Origin: an uncultured Opitutia bacterium
GTDB lineage: Bacteria > Verrucomicrobiota > Verrucomicrobiia > Opitutales > UBA953
Length of the DNA: 8,946 bases
Direction: 5' to 3'
Assembly: GCA_903924185.1 (NCBI GenBank)
Contig: CAIYAN010000347.1
Location: 1 to 8,946 of the forward strand
Shown here piece after piece: positions 6,770-8,946 of the stretch (its first letter is position 1; the number at the start of each line of letters is the position of its first letter). The translations under genes and the position numbers were made by a program. Under the pieces are notes generated by a model. That model saw nothing but the letters and a program-made list of their open reading frames with translations. It did no database searches and was not told the origin of the DNA.

Positions 6770-6774
6770 CCTCC
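6770..6774 (-). promoter_or_regulatory. Shine-Dalgarno site of the antiporter gene
   Basis: GGAGG on the minus strand, 8 bases before the ATG at 6761-6759. It supports that start over the in-frame ATGs at residues 4, 6 and 11. The surrounding sequence is G-rich (GGCGGAGGCGGG), so a chance match is possible. Confidence 0.55.
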
Positions 6775-6792
6775 GCCCGCCTGGCGAGGTTG

Positions 6793-6812
6793 TTCGGCCA
6801 GAACTAGCCGAA
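6793..6812. repeat. Small inverted repeat in the divergent promoter region, possible operator
   Basis: TTCGGC (6793-6798) and GCCGAA (6807-6812) are perfect reverse complements around 8 bases (CAGAACTA). Allowing one extra A, the arms extend to GTTCGGC and GCCGAAAC. It lies midway between the antiporter start (6761, minus) and the DUF4832-like start (6854, plus), where a regulator of either gene would bind. In the antiporter mRNA leader it could instead form a hairpin. Six-base arms are short, so chance is a real alternative. Confidence 0.3.
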
Positions 6813-6818
6813 ACGGGA

Positions 6819-6847
6819 TTGCCTCCGCACGCTCCCATCAAAAATAT
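6819..6847 (+). promoter_or_regulatory. Candidate promoter for the DUF4832-like gene, possibly leaderless
   Basis: TTGCCT (6819-6824) resembles a -35 box, and 17 bases further AAATAT (6842-6847) is an A/T-rich -10 candidate within AAAAATATAAC. The start codon at 6854 then falls at the expected transcription start, and there is no Shine-Dalgarno sequence before it. The -10 match is weak; TATAAC at 6845-6850 matches better, but it would put the transcription start inside the gene. Confidence 0.25.
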
Positions 6848-6853
6848 AACGCC

Positions 6854-8524
6854 ATGATTAAGCACTGGCCCCTCCTGCTGCTCAGTAGCCTCGCAGTCCT
6901 CGCAAAGGACGAGGCGCCTAAGCTCGTCTACAAGGAGTTTCACGGGCTCCGCGCCGATGACCCCACCGCACTTAATGGACTCCGAAACCCCGAACGTGGC
7001 TTTCGCCTGGAATGTCCGGTTGGCCTCGGCGACGGCCAACTACTCGTGCAGCGGGCCGACGGCCGCGTGGTCCGCCGTGCTGCCCCCGCCGCCAAAGACG
7101 AGAGGCCCGTCCCCTTCCTCGGCGTCGATGTGGCCCGGGCTGGCTGGACGGACCGCCAGTTATTCGAAGCCCTCAAGGCATGGGAATTGAAAGGCGTCAC
7201 GACCCACCTCGGGATCTGCTGGCTCGATGAATACCACAACCGGGTACTCGACCAAATTATTTTTCAGCGGCTCGAGAAATCCTTAGATACCTTCCGTCGC
7301 GCAGGCTGTAAATTGGAACTGCGCTTCGCCTATGAGCTCGACGACAGCAAGTCTAGCGGGCCCGACCTCGCCATGGTTAAAGGCCACTGGGCCCAACTGA
7401 AGAAGATCCTCGCCGCCAACGCCGATGTCCTCATCGCCGTCCAACTCGGCTCCATCGGACGCCGCGGCGAAGGCGCGAATGCAACGAAGATTCCCGAGAC
7501 ACCCGAGGCCCATGGCGCGATTCTCAAGGAGGCCTTCGCCAGTCTACCCAATGACCGCGCCCTGCTCGTGCAGTCGCCAGACATGCGCCAGGGACTCTGC
7601 AAACAGCTCGACTGGCCTTTACGTATCAACCAAGGGAACGCGTTCGAAAAAGGCAACCCGACCGCCCGCCTCGGCACCCATAATACGCGCTTCCTCTTCG
7701 ACCTGACGCACGATGGGAGCTTCGATAAGCCACTCGGCGGTACCAACGAGGACTGGCAAAAGTTCTGCATGGAGAATCTTTTCGTACCCTACGACGCCGA
7801 GATTACCGCCAAAACGGCGACGCAACCGACCGCGGGAGACGGCTGGCTCGTCGCACAGGTGGCTTCGAATGAACGAGCCTTCGCCCTTGGCCTCGCCCAT
7901 GGTTGGTCCGAAGCCGACCCCGCCAAGACCCCGGGTCTCGTTGATGGCTGGAAAAAACAAATGAAAACACAGGCCGAGGTCACCCAGCTAAACCTGCCCA
8001 TCTCCGAGGGCTATTTCACCGACACCAAGGGCAATGCGGTCAGCCGCTCGGCCTTCGACTACCTTCGCGACCACGTGGGCTACCGCTACGAACTGCTGAG
8101 CGCTTCCTGGCAGAACAAGGTGAAGCTCGGGGCGAAGTTTGAAATTAAGATTCGCATCGCAAACCGTGGTTTCTCGGCCTGCCCAACCCCGCGTGGCCTC
8201 GACTTAGTCTACGTGGAAAGCCCGACCAAGTACACGGTCTCACCTGGCGAGGGCGAGGCCTTCGATATCCGCCGCTTACCGCCGTATGTGGTCCTACAGA
8301 ACAAAGAAGCTGGCTACGACATCACCATCAAGGCAACCGCCCCAAAGGACATCCAGCCTGGCAAGTACCAGATTTGCGTGATGTTCCCCGAGATTGAGCA
8401 CACCAAGTTAAAGCAAGACGCTCGCAATAGGGTGCGCTTCGCCAACCGAGATGCCCCGTTCTGGCAATCCAAGGACGGAAAGTTAGCAGGTAACCTGATG
8501 GGGGAAATTGAGTTCGCGCGCTGA
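6854..8524 (+). CDS. Secreted DUF4874/DUF4832-like protein, possible carbohydrate-active TIM-barrel enzyme
   Basis: I start at the ATG 6854, giving 556 residues with a clean signal peptide MIKHWPLLLLSSLAVLA and mature start near KDEAP. The frame is open 40 codons further upstream to 6734, but that segment is proline- and arginine-rich, overlaps the antiporter gene and would bury the signal. The family marks are LRNPERGF (43-50); VTTHLGICWLDEYHN (115-129); FRRAGCKLELRFAYELDD (147-164), like 'R-x-A-G-x-K-x-x-L-R-F-x-Y'; VKGHWAQLKKILAANADVLIA (175-195); and in the C-terminal part SRSAFDYLRDHVGYRYELLSA (397-417) followed by IKIRIANRGFSA (431-442). This order fits DUF4874 (barrel-like) then DUF4832 (beta-sandwich-like). 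Such proteins are thought to act on glycans outside the cytoplasm, but no activity can be assigned. After VQLGSIG, where I recall homologues carrying G-x-W-G-E-W, this protein has RRGEG (203-207). It is convergent with the efflux gene, with 8 bases between stops. Confidence 0.8.
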   Translation: MIKHWPLLLLSSLAVLAKDEAPKLVYKEFHGLRADDPTALNGLRNPERGFRLECPVGLGDGQLLVQRADGRVVRRAAPAAKDERPVPFLGVDVARAGWTDRQLFEALKAWELKGVTTHLGICWLDEYHNRVLDQIIFQRLEKSLDTFRRAGCKLELRFAYELDDSKSSGPDLAMVKGHWAQLKKILAANADVLIAVQLGSIGRRGEGANATKIPETPEAHGAILKEAFASLPNDRALLVQSPDMRQGLCKQLDWPLRINQGNAFEKGNPTARLGTHNTRFLFDLTHDGSFDKPLGGTNEDWQKFCMENLFVPYDAEITAKTATQPTAGDGWLVAQVASNERAFALGLAHGWSEADPAKTPGLVDGWKKQMKTQAEVTQLNLPISEGYFTDTKGNAVSRSAFDYLRDHVGYRYELLSASWQNKVKLGAKFEIKIRIANRGFSACPTPRGLDLVYVESPTKYTVSPGEGEAFDIRRLPPYVVLQNKEAGYDITIKATAPKDIQPGKYQICVMFPEIEHTKLKQDARNRVRFANRDAPFWQSKDGKLAGNLMGEIEFAR

Positions 8525-8532
8525 ACCAGTAA

Positions 8533-8946
8533 CTACTTGGCGACTGTCTCCACCCGGGCACCACCGAGCGCCTTAATCAGGTCAACCTGTGCACCGATGC
8601 GATCGGTGCGGACGCGTGCCACGGCAACCTTGGATTCCGCTAAGAGGCGACGGGCCAGCAGGTGATCGGCAAGGGGTAACTGGCCAAAGGCCTGACGGGA
8701 CTCGGCCACGCGGAAGGCCTCCTGGGCGGATGCCTCGCGCAGCTCAGCCGAACGGGCGGACTCGATGGTCTCCCGGACGTCGCTCAAGGCGTCGCGTACT
8801 TCGCGGAAGGCATTTAGAACCGCTTTCTCATAATTCGCAACGGCTTGGTGCTGCAGCGCAACGGCACCCTCGACCCGGGCGGCCGTGCGACCAAAATCGA
8901 AGAGTGGTACGCGCATGTCCACTCCCAGATTGGTCGTCGCACTAGA
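8533..8946 (-). CDS. TolC/NodT-family outer-membrane efflux protein, C-terminal part, cut by window end
   Basis: The minus-strand frame is open from the window edge (8946) to a TAG at 8535-8533, giving 137 visible residues of a longer protein whose N-terminus lies outside. A GTG at 8922 and an ATG at 8916 are internal, because the sequence before them (SSATTNLGV) already fits the family. The visible part begins in the second outer-membrane efflux repeat: VDMRVPLFDFGRTAARVEGA, then the long helical hairpin with YEKAVLNAFREVRDALSDV, EAFRVAESRQAFGQLPLADHLLARRLL and the C-terminal DLIKALGG motif. This is the PLFD-x-G-R, Y-x-x-V-L-x-A-x-x-E-V-x-D-A-L and Y/F-x-x-G ... A-L-G-G pattern of OEP proteins (PF02321). 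These form the outer-membrane and periplasmic channel of tripartite RND or ABC exporters. The partner pump and adaptor would be expected upstream or elsewhere; the substrate is unknown. Confidence 0.92.
   Translation of the reverse strand, partial: SSATTNLGVDMRVPLFDFGRTAARVEGAVALQHQAVANYEKAVLNAFREVRDALSDVRETIESARSAELREASAQEAFRVAESRQAFGQLPLADHLLARRLLAESKVAVARVRTDRIGAQVDLIKALGGARVETVAK

Noticed and set aside
6734..6853. 40-codon upstream extension of the DUF4832-like frame
   Set aside because: It overlaps the antiporter start and is rich in P, R and S; the ATG at 6854 gives a clean signal peptide.
1..8946. Mobile elements, CRISPR arrays, tRNA or rRNA genes, phage or defence systems
   Set aside because: No transposase, integrase, regularly spaced repeats, cloverleaf or rRNA sequence was seen, and every large interval is occupied by a recognisable chromosomal gene.

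Overview
The window reads as ordinary chromosome of a GC-rich Gram-negative bacterium, most likely a member of Verrucomicrobiota (an Opitutales-like lineage is my guess). The evidence is the combination of a DUF1080 sugar-hydrolase-type secreted protein, a cassette of unusually large type II-secretion-like prepilins resembling the Verru_Chthon B/C/D cassette families, a DUF1504-type putative Na+/H+ antiporter, a DUF4874/DUF4832 secreted protein, and start codons that mostly lack a Shine-Dalgarno sequence. There are no rRNA or tRNA genes, insertion sequences, CRISPR arrays or phage genes.

Layout. Positions 1-422 (minus) hold the N-terminal part of a secreted DUF1080 protein. It diverges from accA (565-1533, plus), the alpha subunit of acetyl-CoA carboxylase carboxyltransferase. 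A strong hairpin terminator at 1553-1582 separates accA from a convergent minus-strand operon of four prepilin-like genes, transcribed from 5242 down to 1601 and joined by 1- to 4-base stop/start overlaps. Upstream of it, also on the minus strand, is a polytopic putative Na+/H+ antiporter (6761-5361) with its own candidate terminator. Divergent from the antiporter is a secreted DUF4874/DUF4832-like protein (6854-8524, plus). It runs to within 8 bases of a convergent minus-strand gene cut by the window end, the C-terminal part of a TolC/NodT-type outer-membrane efflux protein (8533-8946).

How the genes work together. The four prepilins look like one functional unit: pseudopilins that a prepilin peptidase would cleave after the G of G-F-[TS]-L-I-E and that would assemble in the inner membrane. 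The window shows no secretion ATPase, platform protein, secretin or peptidase, so those must be elsewhere. The other genes look like independent units: fatty-acid synthesis (accA), secreted carbohydrate-related proteins (DUF1080, DUF4832), ion transport and efflux.

I see no clearly new system. The most interesting points are the enlarged prepilin cassette, a promoter spacing at two genes that would give leaderless mRNAs, two small inverted repeats in intergenic regions, and a DUF4832-type protein whose presumed family motif looks altered.
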